A stretch of DNA of 11,956 nt from Nitrospinae bacterium AH_259_B05_G02_I21. GTDB lineage: Bacteria > JADFOP01. The DNA lies in assembly GCA_027717595.1 (NCBI GenBank), contig JALLOF010000046.1, positions 1 through 11,956 on the forward strand, in the 5' to 3' direction. This document shows positions 6,737 through 11,956 of the stretch, piece after piece. The first letter of the stretch is position 1. The number at the start of each line of letters is the position of its first letter. The position numbers and the translations under genes were made by a program. The notes below the pieces were generated by a model, which searched no databases, was not told the origin of the DNA, and worked only from the letters and a program-made list of their open reading frames with translations.

Positions 6737-7612
6737 CTACCCGCGTGCGGCGTGGCGTACAAAGGGAACAACTGCCTCATCGGGACGGAAGGTCAGCTCA
6801 TAGACCGGCACCGAGGTGGTCAGTTGGTCGAGGAACTCGAGGGTCCAGGCCATGCCTTCGTGGTCCCACAGGGGCGGGAACGACGTTTGGAGCAGGCGGC
6901 AGGCGGCCTCGGCCGGAGGGAGCCGGCGGAGGGTGTTCTCAGGACCGTGGGCAAGGAGAAAGAGTTCGTTCACCGGGCACCCTTCCGGGGAGGTGGCGGG
7001 ATAGGTCCCGTGCCACGGGGTGCCGTACATCCAAAAGCCATTGTCCCTGGGCCGCAGGATGATCCGGTCGTCATTGAGAATGGTCGCCTCCCCGTCCCAG
7101 AGGCCCGCCATCGTAGATTTGCCCCGGCCCGAGACGCCGGCGAAACAGTAGCCCCGCCCTTCGTCCAGCACGGCGCAGGCGTGAAGGAGCAGGCCCCGCC
7201 CTTGCGCCAATAGCTGGATGGTCAATATCTGATCGAGAGGATAGCCTAGAGGATTCTCCAGATAAGGCCTCCCCCTGCTTTCCGGCCGGAGGACGTAGAG
7301 GTTTCCCCGCGTGAAATCGGGTGCCATGACGAGCCCGATGTTGTTTCGTTCTTGGAGCGCGTCGTAGGAGCATCCATAGATGGCCACAAGGCCGTTGGCC
7401 TTGACCATGCACCACGTTGTGCCGGTGTCGAAGCAGAGGAAACTGTTGCTCAGCAGAGGCGGGGGACCGCGGTGGACGTCTAGGATGACATCGGGGGTGC
7501 CGCCGCCGAGGAAGGAGTCGTAGGGTGAGATGAAGCGGCAGGTGGCCTCGGGGCTTGTTGGCCGGAAGCAAATACGCGAGTCACCGATCTGCAGGGTCGT
7601 ATCGGCTGTCAT
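6737..7612 (-). CDS. HPr-kinase-like peptide kinase
   Basis: A 291-residue protein related to the C-terminal domain of HPr serine kinase. It has a conserved His144 before the strand HACAVL, P-loop GVSGRGKST (159-167), an LNDDR acidic motif (179-183), and GTPWHG (197-202) as seen in kinases of peptide-tailoring clusters. Family knowledge: relatives in lasso peptide clusters phosphorylate the C-terminal Ser of their precursor. The N-terminal ~140 residues are a poorly conserved domain. The ATG at 7612 is preferred over an upstream TTG at 7645; a GGGGTG stretch lies upstream. It is followed after four bases by the peptidase/nucleotidyltransferase fusion, so they are probably coupled. A truncated paralogue lies at 8759-8866. 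Alternative: a nucleotide-binding protein without HPr-directed activity; no ptsH is nearby. Confidence 0.85.
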   Translation of the reverse strand: MTADTTLQIGDSRICFRPTSPEATCRFISPYDSFLGGGTPDVILDVHRGPPPLLSNSFLCFDTGTTWCMVKANGLVAIYGCSYDALQERNNIGLVMAPDFTRGNLYVLRPESRGRPYLENPLGYPLDQILTIQLLAQGRGLLLHACAVLDEGRGYCFAGVSGRGKSTMAGLWDGEATILNDDRIILRPRDNGFWMYGTPWHGTYPATSPEGCPVNELFLLAHGPENTLRRLPPAEAACRLLQTSFPPLWDHEGMAWTLEFLDQLTTSVPVYELTFRPDEAVVPFVRHAARG

Positions 7613-7703
7613 GAAACGCACCCCCCGGCCGTTCCTCTGCCCCAAGATATCATAATATTAGAGGGAAAAGAAACCCCTCCTCAGACGATCCTTTGGATCC
7701 TTT

Positions 7704-8534
7704 TCACTGCGCCTTGGATATCGCCTCAAGGTCGTGCGCGACATACATGCTTTGGAGCCAGGGCGCTTCGGGGAAAACTCTCCAGGACGAGATTCCGTGC
7801 CATTGATCAATTTTGACATTGTGGTTTTTAGCATTGAGTTCAGCGATGGCGAGGAGTTCTCCAGCAAACTGATGCCATCCAAGGCCAGCGATGTTGCCAA
7901 AGCACATTGGTACCTTCATCAGCATTCGCTTTCCCGGAAGCGAAAGGACCTGCAAGGCGTCGCGAGTGGACGAGTAAGTGGCGAAATCACATGCAATGAA
8001 TCCGACAGGCGGGTGGCGGGAGTCGCGGACGAAGTCGGGAACGGATTGCGCGACATCACCGATGATGAGGGTGGTTCGAGAGCTCAGCCGCTGCCGTAAG
8101 GCTGCTTCGTCCATCGGATATTGCCCCGGGTTCAACATGTCGGGATGGTCCCGGTAGTCCCCACAGAGTTCTGGGTAACCCTTCCCAGTGTCGAATCCGT
8201 AGACCTTAGTTATGACGCCCGTTTCTCGTTCGACCGCAGAGGCGTACTCTTCGAGGATAAGGAGGCCTTCCCCATCCGCCACTCCAAACTCAATTGCAGA
8301 GATTGCGGGCACCTTTTTATCGATCGCCTGGTATGCAGCGTGGAGGAGCCCAAAGAGGTATGGGGGTCGAGCACAGGCATCCCATCGGCTTTTCATTTGC
8401 ATCGGGACGGGAACGACGGATAAGACTTTCTTGACCAACAGCCTAAAGGGTGGCTCTCTAGCCAATTCCGTAGCCAAAAAGCGATGAGCCCATCTCCTGA
8501 TAAACTTAGGGACGAACTTACCAATTCTATTCAT
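7704..8534 (-). CDS. Class I SAM-dependent methyltransferase, TylF-like
   Basis: A 276-residue protein with a SAM-binding motif I, IEFGVADGEG (81-90), the GFDTGKGYP segment (113-121) and CDFATYSST (182-190), the order seen in TylF/macrocin O-methyltransferase-like enzymes, where an Asp-rich region binds a metal. I infer methylation of an O or carboxyl group on the cluster's product. The first ~40 residues are basic and partly amphipathic, with no clear signal peptide. The ATG at 8534 has no obvious ribosome site, and a 52-codon frame ends at 8527 across it in an ATGAATAG overlap, so coupling to an upstream frame is possible. The gap to the kinase downstream is 91 bases, so a separate initiation there is possible. 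GC content is a little lower than in the kinase gene. Confidence 0.75.
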   Translation of the reverse strand: MNRIGKFVPKFIRRWAHRFLATELAREPPFRLLVKKVLSVVPVPMQMKSRWDACARPPYLFGLLHAAYQAIDKKVPAISAIEFGVADGEGLLILEEYASAVERETGVITKVYGFDTGKGYPELCGDYRDHPDMLNPGQYPMDEAALRQRLSSRTTLIIGDVAQSVPDFVRDSRHPPVGFIACDFATYSSTRDALQVLSLPGKRMLMKVPMCFGNIAGLGWHQFAGELLAIAELNAKNHNVKIDQWHGISSWRVFPEAPWLQSMYVAHDLEAISKAQ

Positions 8535-8685
8535 GACGTTTCAACACGTGTGCTGTCTGAACCGTAGGCTTTAATAGAACAGACCTTTCTTCGAGCCCCA
8601 GTAGACACCTGTCCATCAGCTTCGTGAATCTAAAGAGGCGTCCATTGTGCTCTACCGGTACGACCAGCGGTCGTCGAGAGGCCAT
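8527..8685 (-). CDS. Possible 52-residue small protein overlapping the methyltransferase start
   Basis: An open frame of 52 codons from ATG 8685, beginning MASRRPLVVPVEHNG, ends at a TAG that overlaps the methyltransferase ATG by eight bases. It has one Cys (27) and a basic C-terminus. The ribosome site is weak (GAGAG, 8 bases away). It may be a coupling frame for the methyltransferase, or a decayed fragment of the gene that was deleted between the kinase remnant and this point. I recognise no family. Confidence 0.25.
   Translation of the reverse strand: MASRRPLVVPVEHNGRLFRFTKLMDRCLLGLEERSVLLKPTVQTAHVLKRHE
8619..8635. repeat. 17-base near-repeat, distal copy
   Basis: GCTTCGTGAATCTAAAG here matches GCTTCACGAACCTAAAG at 8910-8926 at 14 of 17 positions in the same orientation. 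The other copy includes the stop codon of the candidate precursor gene. It may mark a duplication or be chance. Confidence 0.3.
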
Positions 8686-8758
8686 CGTTAAGTCTCTCGG
8701 AGCATTTCATAAAAAGAGGCAGGGCACCCGGCTTGGATGACCTGCTTCGGACTAGATC

Positions 8759-8866
8759 TCGAAGGAAGGATATGTGCGGTGGGGTAAAGTGGCATGCGAC
8801 CTCGTGGCTCGCCGGCCGGAAGTGGATGCGCAAGGCGCCGATCTGGAGGGTAGCATTAACTCTCAT
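8759..8866 (-). pseudogene. N-terminal remnant of a second HPr-kinase-like gene
   Basis: From the ATG at 8866 about 36 residues align with the start of the intact kinase (7612). Both read M-x-x-x-x-TLQIG-x-x-RI-x-FRP-x-S-x-E and continue to a C-x-F...SFL segment, with about 19 of 36 identical. The match stops near 8759; the frame then runs on without similarity to 8630. The P-loop and the rest of the kinase are missing, so it is inactive. The level of identity suggests an old duplication or a second transferred copy, later deleted at the point where the methyltransferase region now begins. Confidence 0.75.
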
Positions 8867-8912
8867 GAGATGTATTGCCGGTGGTCCCGTAGGGCCTCTT
8901 TGAAGTCTGGCT

Positions 8913-9065
8913 TCACGAACCTAAAGCCACGCCAGGAGTTTTTCCCACTTTACAGCCTCCTCTGCCCGTTGGTGCATCAGTTTTGCAGTTTTGAAGCACG
9001 GACTCTTCGGCCATGACTTTGATGCGGAGTATCACCGGGGGGTCAAACGTCTTCTTCTTTTCCAT
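8913..9065 (-). CDS. Candidate RiPP precursor peptide
   Basis: A 50-residue peptide between the SPASM enzyme and the kinase remnant. It begins MEKKKTFDPPVILRIK; the Phe7-x-x-Pro10 matches the place of the YxxP leader motif that PqqD-like domains recognise in several peptide families. The middle is MAEESVLQN (18-26), and the second half holds Cys27 and Cys38 with Gly, Thr, Lys and Pro between and after them, ending ALGS. Ser50 is the last residue, as in peptides phosphorylated by HPr-kinase-like tailoring enzymes. AGGAG lies seven bases before the ATG, the strongest ribosome site in the cluster. The likely core is 27-50. It has no double-Gly cut site. Other frames overlap it (RAEEAVKWEKLLAWL), which is the main reason for doubt. 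Confidence 0.6.
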   Translation of the reverse strand: MEKKKTFDPPVILRIKVMAEESVLQNCKTDAPTGRGGCKVGKTPGVALGS

Positions 9066-9072
9066 GGCATTT

Positions 9073-9085
9073 CTCCTTTCCTCCC
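9073..9085 (-). promoter_or_regulatory. Strong ribosome site fixing the start of the candidate precursor
   Basis: On the minus strand GGGAGGAAAGGAG precedes ATGCC-ATGG. The AGGAG (9073-9077) is seven bases from the ATG at 9065, which opens the 50-codon frame; from the ATG at 9070 it would be only two bases, and that frame closes after 12 codons. This supports high-level translation of the peptide. Confidence 0.65.
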
Positions 9086-9125
9086 GCGGCCCATCTGGCT
9101 TGCCGGCGGCCGGGGTCTCACGTCA

Positions 9126-10304
9126 TCAGGCGACTACCCGCAAGGGAATGACCGTGCGTTCGGATTCTTCTTGTTCCTTTTTCCTGTCGAGTCGTCGAAG
9201 GTCAAGCACGGGATTTTTGGGATAGATGCCTATGGCGGCAGCCTGACGGTGGGTCAGCTCGCACAAGAACTCCACCGGTTTGTCGAGCACCCCGTGGACC
9301 AGCTCGGACTGCGCGGGGCAGTGGTCGCAGAGATACTCAATCTCGCACTGGTTGCACAGGAAATCCCGCGGCCGGGCCTTGGTACGCGCGCCCAGCAAGA
9401 AGGTATTGAACCCTTCGGCGAAGGAGCCCTGTCGGAGGTCGTAGCTATTGAGCCGAGAGATCGTACAGAGGCTCAGACGCCCGTGGGAGTCAATGTGGAA
9501 AGCCTGGATGCCCGCCCCGCAGCCATACAGATTCGAGCGGTCAAAGTCCACGTCTCGCAATTCCTGGGCCGATTCTTGCAAAGCTGAGGCATATTCGGGG
9601 TCGGCCATCTGCATCTCGACGATTTCCATGGTATCGAGACGGAAATTGCAGGGAAGCTTGGACCCGTTAAGGCGGGGGTTGATTAGGTATTCTACCTTGA
9701 AGCCTTTCAGCCCCAGGCTCTCGGAATAGGCCCGCATGTCAGCGATTTCGTGCTTGTTGATGGTGAGACCGACGGCTTTCAGCTTGAGCTGCAACCCCCG
9801 CTCGTGGAGAAGCTCGATCCCCCGGATGCACTTTTTATACGAGCCGGGCAGGCCGGTGACCGCCTCGTAGGTGGCCTCCGTCATGCCGTAGAGAGTGATC
9901 TCGATCTTGCGCGGAGGCCACAGAGCAAGGTAGTCTGCAATCTTGTGGGTAATCATAGTCCCGTTGGTGAAGATGGTGACGAGTAACCCCTTCTTCTTGG
10001 CATATGTATAGATATCGAGAAAGTCTGGGCGTAGAAAGGGGTCTCCTCCCGACAGCAAAAGCCACAGGCAGCCGGCGTCGGTGATTTCGTCGAAAATCCG
10101 AAAGATTTCTTTCGTGCTCAGCTCGGTGGCCCGCGCCGCCCGGTCGTTGGCCGGCAGATTGATGTAGCAATGTTTGCAACTCAGGTTGCAGCGGTCGGTC
10201 AGCTCCATGGACCCCACAAGGGGAATCCGAAGTTTGTGGCCTTTCTCACCTAACGAGTCGAAGAATACCTCGGGATTAAATTCAGGAAAGACGGTACATC
10301 CCAT
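9126..10304 (-). CDS. Radical SAM/SPASM peptide maturase
   Basis: A 392-residue radical SAM enzyme. CNLSCKHC (Cys39, 43, 46) binds the SAM-cleaving 4Fe-4S cluster; GGDP (86-89) replaces the more common GGEP that contacts SAM. The C-terminal SPASM domain shows C262-x12-G-x4-C280, then C317-x2-C-x5-C-x2-C329 and C348, enough for two auxiliary clusters. SPASM enzymes next to PqqD proteins make thioether or C-C crosslinks in peptides. I chose ATG 10304, with GGAGG nine bases upstream; an ATG at 10325 lacks a ribosome site. It begins 37 bases after pqqD and is followed by the peptide gene after 60 bases, so the three are probably one transcript. The peptide's two cysteines are plausible targets. 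Which bond is made cannot be told from the sequence. Confidence 0.93.
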   Translation of the reverse strand: MGCTVFPEFNPEVFFDSLGEKGHKLRIPLVGSMELTDRCNLSCKHCYINLPANDRAARATELSTKEIFRIFDEITDAGCLWLLLSGGDPFLRPDFLDIYTYAKKKGLLVTIFTNGTMITHKIADYLALWPPRKIEITLYGMTEATYEAVTGLPGSYKKCIRGIELLHERGLQLKLKAVGLTINKHEIADMRAYSESLGLKGFKVEYLINPRLNGSKLPCNFRLDTMEIVEMQMADPEYASALQESAQELRDVDFDRSNLYGCGAGIQAFHIDSHGRLSLCTISRLNSYDLRQGSFAEGFNTFLLGARTKARPRDFLCNQCEIEYLCDHCPAQSELVHGVLDKPVEFLCELTHRQAAAIGIYPKNPVLDLRRLDRKKEQEESERTVIPLRVVA

Positions 10305-10341
10305 ATGCTTTATCCTCCCCTCCATGGAGAAAGGGCTTTCA

Positions 10342-10671
10342 TCAGGGCGGATTCACAGCTTCTCGGCCGGTCGCTGCTTGCGGGGTGACCTCGGTCACCG
10401 CCTCGATTTCCTTCAGCTGCTCGACGAAGGTGAGCAGGTGCTCGGTGAGGTCTTCCTCTCCGATGTCGAACTCGCTTGCGAGCGCATCTCGAATGGCCGC
10501 CAGGTCTTCCGTACCATCCAGGAGGTCCCAGATCCGTCCTGCCGTGGCGTTCAGCGAATAGAGGCACCCCAGATCACCCACCTTCTGCTTGATGGGCACG
10601 AGAATCATCTCGTCGGCGATTTGGCGAAATACAAATTCAGGATTGCGGCGATAACGTTGGGAAAGCGGCAT
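10342..10671 (-). CDS. PqqD-like peptide-binding protein (RRE)
   Basis: A 109-residue PqqD-family protein. It has the expected pattern: an N-terminal RYRRNPEFVFR strand, IADEMILVPI, LGCLYSLNATAGRIWDLLDG (the L-N-x-T-x-x-x-x-W core), then the helical TEDLAAIRDALASEFDI and DLTEHLLTFVEQL. These proteins bind leader peptides and present them to a radical SAM enzyme. The ATG at 10671 is used; a GTG at 10680 would add three residues. It is the first gene after a sigma-70-type promoter and is followed by the SPASM enzyme. The last ~20 residues are an unstructured Ala/Thr/Pro tail. No other pqq genes are present, so it is not for PQQ synthesis. Confidence 0.9.
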   Translation of the reverse strand: MPLSQRYRRNPEFVFRQIADEMILVPIKQKVGDLGCLYSLNATAGRIWDLLDGTEDLAAIRDALASEFDIGEEDLTEHLLTFVEQLKEIEAVTEVTPQAATGREAVNPP

Positions 10672-10726
10672 GGAGAGCACCAGGGAACCCGAATATTGGC
10701 GGCAAAAACAGTTATGTACTTATTAA

Positions 10727-10755
10727 AGTTTAAGTTAGGCCTCTGGCCTTGTCAA
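10727..10755 (-). promoter_or_regulatory. Sigma-70-type promoter before pqqD
   Basis: On the minus strand a perfect TTGACA (10755-10750), a 17-base spacer and TAAACT (10732-10727, 4 of 6) give a promoter starting near 10720, about 50 bases upstream of pqqD. It covers the end of the small upstream gene. It allows pqqD, the SPASM gene and the precursor to be transcribed apart from the -24/-12 promoter. Confidence 0.5.
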
Positions 10756-10932
10756 GGATGATTGGCCGCCAATCCGGTGCAAGGCGAGCCCCCGGTCCTC
10801 AGGGCGGATCCTATGGCGGCGAAACTCCTCGTACATTGTACGGACGGCCTCTTGCTCGGCCTCAGTAATGACTCGTCCCAGCCGGTCTTCATAGAATTGG
10901 ATCATCTGCGAAACCATGGCACCTCTTTCCAT
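10735..10932 (-). CDS. Small protein of unknown function at the head of the cluster
   Basis: A 65-residue, highly charged, probably helical protein; the internal ATG at 10917 (60 residues, MVSQMIQFYEDRLG) with AGAGG close upstream is an equally good start. It has no Cys, no membrane segment and no recognised family. LALHRIGG near the end recalls a double-Gly site, but what follows is only QSSLTRPEA, so I do not call it a bacteriocin. It is the first gene downstream of the -24/-12 promoter and lies just before pqqD. It could be a regulator, a partner of the maturation complex, or unrelated. Confidence 0.55.
   Translation of the reverse strand: MERGAMVSQMIQFYEDRLGRVITEAEQEAVRTMYEEFRRHRIRPEDRGLALHRIGGQSSLTRPEA
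10737..10749. promoter_or_regulatory. Palindrome in the promoter spacer, possible operator
   Basis: AGGCC-TCT-GGCCT is a perfect 5-3-5 palindrome lying entirely between the -35 and -10 boxes before pqqD. A protein bound there would block the promoter. It also overlaps the last codons of the small upstream gene, so chance is possible. Confidence 0.4.
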
Positions 10933-10956
10933 CCCGCCTAAAGGTGATGAAGACTT

Positions 10957-10984
10957 CCGGGTTCCAAGCCCGGGGGCATCCCCT
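10957..10984 (-). promoter_or_regulatory. Two short hairpins in the leader of the -24/-12 transcript
   Basis: CCGGG and CCCGG (10957-10961, 10969-10973) form a 5-bp stem, and GGGG-CAT-CCCC lies next to it (about 10974-10984). Both fall between the predicted start (about 10999) and the first gene, so they would be in the mRNA leader. No known riboswitch is recognised. Confidence 0.3.
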
Positions 10985-11009
10985 TTTGGGTTCTTATCGT
11001 ATATGTGAC

Positions 11010-11025
11010 TGCAAGTTTAATGCCA
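11010..11025 (-). promoter_or_regulatory. Sigma-54 (-24/-12) promoter
   Basis: On the minus strand TGGCA-TTAAAC-TTGCA fits the sigma-54 consensus TGGCAC-N5-TTGCA at 10 of 12 fixed positions. The invariant GG (11024-11023) and GC (11012-11011) are ten bases apart, the required spacing. The predicted start is near 10999, 67-82 bases before the first gene of the cluster. Such promoters are silent without an AAA+ activator. Confidence 0.65.
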
Positions 11026-11093
11026 TTTCTGCCTCCTGGCTTCCCATCATGCTCCCCGCAATAGCAACAACCTTGAAAAGGCTTGATGCCAAA

Positions 11094-11118
11094 AGACTTA
11101 CCGGAATCCGGCAAGTCT
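11094..11118. promoter_or_regulatory. 25-bp inverted repeat: activator site or terminator
   Basis: AGACTT-A-CCGG, a 3-base centre AAT, then CCGG-C-AAGTCT: ten paired positions with one mismatch. It lies about 95-119 bp upstream of the predicted sigma-54 start, the common place for a dimeric activator site. Read on the minus strand the stem is followed by TTTT, so it could instead be the terminator of the DUF5667-like gene, 114 bases past its stop. Confidence 0.5.
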
Positions 11119-11231
11119 GATACCCCTCCACGCCAGAGCGAGGATCGACCCTTTCAGAAGCCAGAAGTGTCAAAAGGTGTCTGAGGCTCAGCGACCAGTG
11201 TAGGATTTGCGGCAGGCGCGGGGACTTGGGC

Positions 11232-11956
11232 TCAATCCCTCCCTCTTTCTCTGGACCGCGGCCTGGGGTGGGTGGACCCCGGGCGGCGGAGCCCGCGGAT
11301 GCGGCGCTCGAAGGGCCGAAGCCTGCGGCCGAAGGCTTGGTCGGGCGTCCGCGGGGGGAGTACGGCGGGCTGAAGGATTTTCACCTTCGGAGTGGCGGCC
11401 GGGCTCAACGGCGAGATGCCCTCTTCCTCGGACAAGGCTTCCTCCGGGGCCAGCGGCTCTTCAATGGTGGCCGAGTGCCTCCTTCCGAAGCCCTCCGTGG
11501 ACAGTCTGGCCTCCGGCGCACGGGTCATCCCCTCTCCAAACAGGCGAAGTTGTTGAGATGCGGCCAGGGCGTCCTGCACAGCCGGGTTGAGCCCTTGGGG
11601 GACACGACTGGCGATGGTCTGGAGGAGTTCCATCTGGTGGTGGCCGGTCACTTCGATGGACCAATATGCGCCAGCGGCGGTCAGCGCCTCCCGTGGAAGC
11701 GTCTGAAGGTTCTCCATCACTCTCTGGATCGCCTCCCCATAGGCCTCGAGAGCAGGTGGCACGAGCTGGAACTTCTCCTTCAGGACCATGAGCTGGACTT
11801 CTCGCAGACGCCGATGAGACATGAGGAGGCGAAAGGTGAGGGCCCGGTAGGGGTCTTCTTGGGTGAGCGCGGCAAGCGTCTCGATCTCGGTGCGCCTAAA
11901 CGCCTCGTAATCGGGTTGGTCGGGATAGCTCAGGTAATCGGGTTGGTCGGGATAGC
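11232..11956 (-). CDS. DUF5667-like protein, partial (5' end beyond the window)
   Basis: The frame stays open to the right edge, so the start is outside; at least 240 residues are seen. The section YEAFRRTEIETLAALTQEDP, then RALTFRLLMSHRRLREVQLM and a helical stretch through EAYGEAIQRVMENLQ, resembles DUF5667, a helical domain with an R-L-x-E core seen in secreted or membrane-anchored proteins and near ECF sigma systems. At the 5' edge a nine-residue unit (YPDQPDYLS) is repeated. The C-terminal ~90 residues are low-complexity, rich in Pro, Arg and Glu, ending in a basic RPRSRERGRD tail. It is separated from the cluster by 299 bases that hold the sigma-54 promoter, and probably is a separate unit. 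Function unknown. Confidence 0.6.
   Translation of the reverse strand, partial: YPDQPDYLSYPDQPDYEAFRRTEIETLAALTQEDPYRALTFRLLMSHRRLREVQLMVLKEKFQLVPPALEAYGEAIQRVMENLQTLPREALTAAGAYWSIEVTGHHQMELLQTIASRVPQGLNPAVQDALAASQQLRLFGEGMTRAPEARLSTEGFGRRHSATIEEPLAPEEALSEEEGISPLSPAATPKVKILQPAVLPPRTPDQAFGRRLRPFERRIRGLRRPGSTHPRPRSRERGRD
11907..11956 (-). repeat. Tandem 27-bp repeat encoding a nine-residue unit
   Basis: Two perfect 23-base copies (11907-11929 and 11934-11956) separated by TCAG give a 27-bp period, in frame, encoding Tyr-Pro-Asp-Gln-Pro-Asp-Tyr plus two residues. The array reaches the window edge and may continue. Perfect identity suggests recent slippage or an assembly edge artefact. Confidence 0.7.

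Larger units (their letters stand above)
8535..8912. other. Decayed spacer between candidate precursor and methyltransferase
   Basis: This 378-base stretch holds the kinase remnant, the doubtful 52-codon frame, and the 17-base near-repeat. In another minus frame the bases just before the remnant read RFVKPDFKEALRDHRQYIS and end in an ATGA overlap with the remnant's start. This suggests that an older operon had a further gene upstream of the second kinase copy, now lost. Confidence 0.45.
10933..11231. other. Intergenic regulatory region between DUF5667-like gene and cluster
   Basis: No gene is visible. Besides the sigma-54 promoter, the inverted repeat and the leader hairpins, the part from 11119 to 11231 shows nothing I can name. 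Confidence 0.6.

Noticed and set aside
6208-7213. Long + strand frames opposite the kinase and fusion genes
   Set aside because: These are antisense shadows of GC-rich coding genes, with low-complexity Gly/Arg/Pro composition and no recognisable domains.
7661-7679. Terminator between methyltransferase and kinase
   Set aside because: Only a 5-bp GAGGG/CCCTC stem with a 9-base loop and no T-run after it on the transcribed strand.
8913-9010. Alternative minus frame reading RAEEAVKWEKLLAWL across the precursor
   Set aside because: It has no own start with a ribosome site and ends in a stop; kept only as a caution against the precursor call.
9126-10671. PQQ biosynthesis genes
   Set aside because: Only a PqqD-like protein and a SPASM enzyme are seen. 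No pqqB or pqqC, and the candidate precursor lacks the Glu-x-x-x-Tyr motif of PqqA.
5083-10932. Lasso peptide cluster
   Set aside because: A kinase, a nucleotidyltransferase and a PqqD-like (B1-type) protein are present, but there is no asparagine-synthetase-like cyclase and no B2 transglutaminase-like protease; a SPASM enzyme is present instead.
10735-10932. Double-Gly leader peptide in the small protein
   Set aside because: The IGG is followed by only nine residues without Cys or other bacteriocin features.
1-11956. CRISPR array, tRNA or rRNA genes
   Set aside because: No regularly spaced repeats and no cloverleaf or rRNA-like segments were seen in reading both strands.

Overview
This window comes from a GC-rich bacterium. 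Shine-Dalgarno sites are good, ATG/GTG starts are mixed, there is a clear -24/-12 (sigma-54) promoter, and a regulator of the sigma-54 activator family is present. This fits lineages such as Methylomirabilota, Nitrospirota or Desulfobacterota, but nothing in the sequence fixes the phylum. The broken genes and insertion-sequence remnants show that the left third has been rearranged.

Layout. (a) 1-414: no intact gene; a 25-bp motif resembling an insertion-sequence end and a strong hairpin. (b) 415-2184 (-): a regulator with a predicted c-di-GMP-binding MshEN-type N-terminus, a GAF domain, an AAA+ domain with an altered GAFTGA loop, and a Fis-type helix-turn-helix. (c) 2423-3093 (-): three gene pieces joined head to tail, namely the 5' end of an IS1380-like transposase, the 3' end of purD, and the 3' end of an RND/MMPL exporter with the start of a cyclic-nucleotide-binding domain. 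A near-copy of the 111-135 motif lies at 3181-3204 in inverted orientation. (d) 3366-5029 (+): an ABC-2 exporter pair, ATPase and permease, with overlapping start and stop codons. (e) 5083-10932 (-): what looks like a radical-SAM peptide (RiPP-like) cluster. (f) 11232-11956 (-): the 3' part of a DUF5667-like protein that runs off the window.

Region (e), in transcription order: a small protein of unknown function, a PqqD-like peptide-binding protein (RRE), a radical SAM/SPASM maturase, a 50-residue candidate precursor peptide too short for ordinary ORF calling, a remnant of a second kinase gene, a TylF-like methyltransferase, an HPr-kinase-like peptide kinase, and a fusion of a Ser/His S24/S26 peptidase-like domain with a nucleotidyltransferase (NTP_transf_5-like). 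The candidate precursor has a strong ribosome site, a short leader containing Phe-x-x-Pro (the place of the YxxP leader motif read by PqqD-like domains), two cysteines and a C-terminal serine. Working model (inference): PqqD delivers the peptide to the SPASM enzyme for a cysteine-linked crosslink, the methyltransferase and kinase modify it further (the kinase perhaps on the terminal Ser), the fused protein adds a nucleotidyl group and/or processes it, and the convergent ABC pair exports it. There is no lasso cyclase or B2 protease, so this is not an ordinary lasso cluster.

Regulation. A -24/-12 promoter at 11010-11025 points into the cluster. A 25-bp inverted repeat lies about 95-120 bp upstream of its predicted start, the usual place for an activator site. 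A second, sigma-70-type promoter with a palindrome between its boxes sits just before pqqD. Whether the regulator in (b) acts here is open, because its AAA+ loop is not the canonical sigma-54-contacting sequence.
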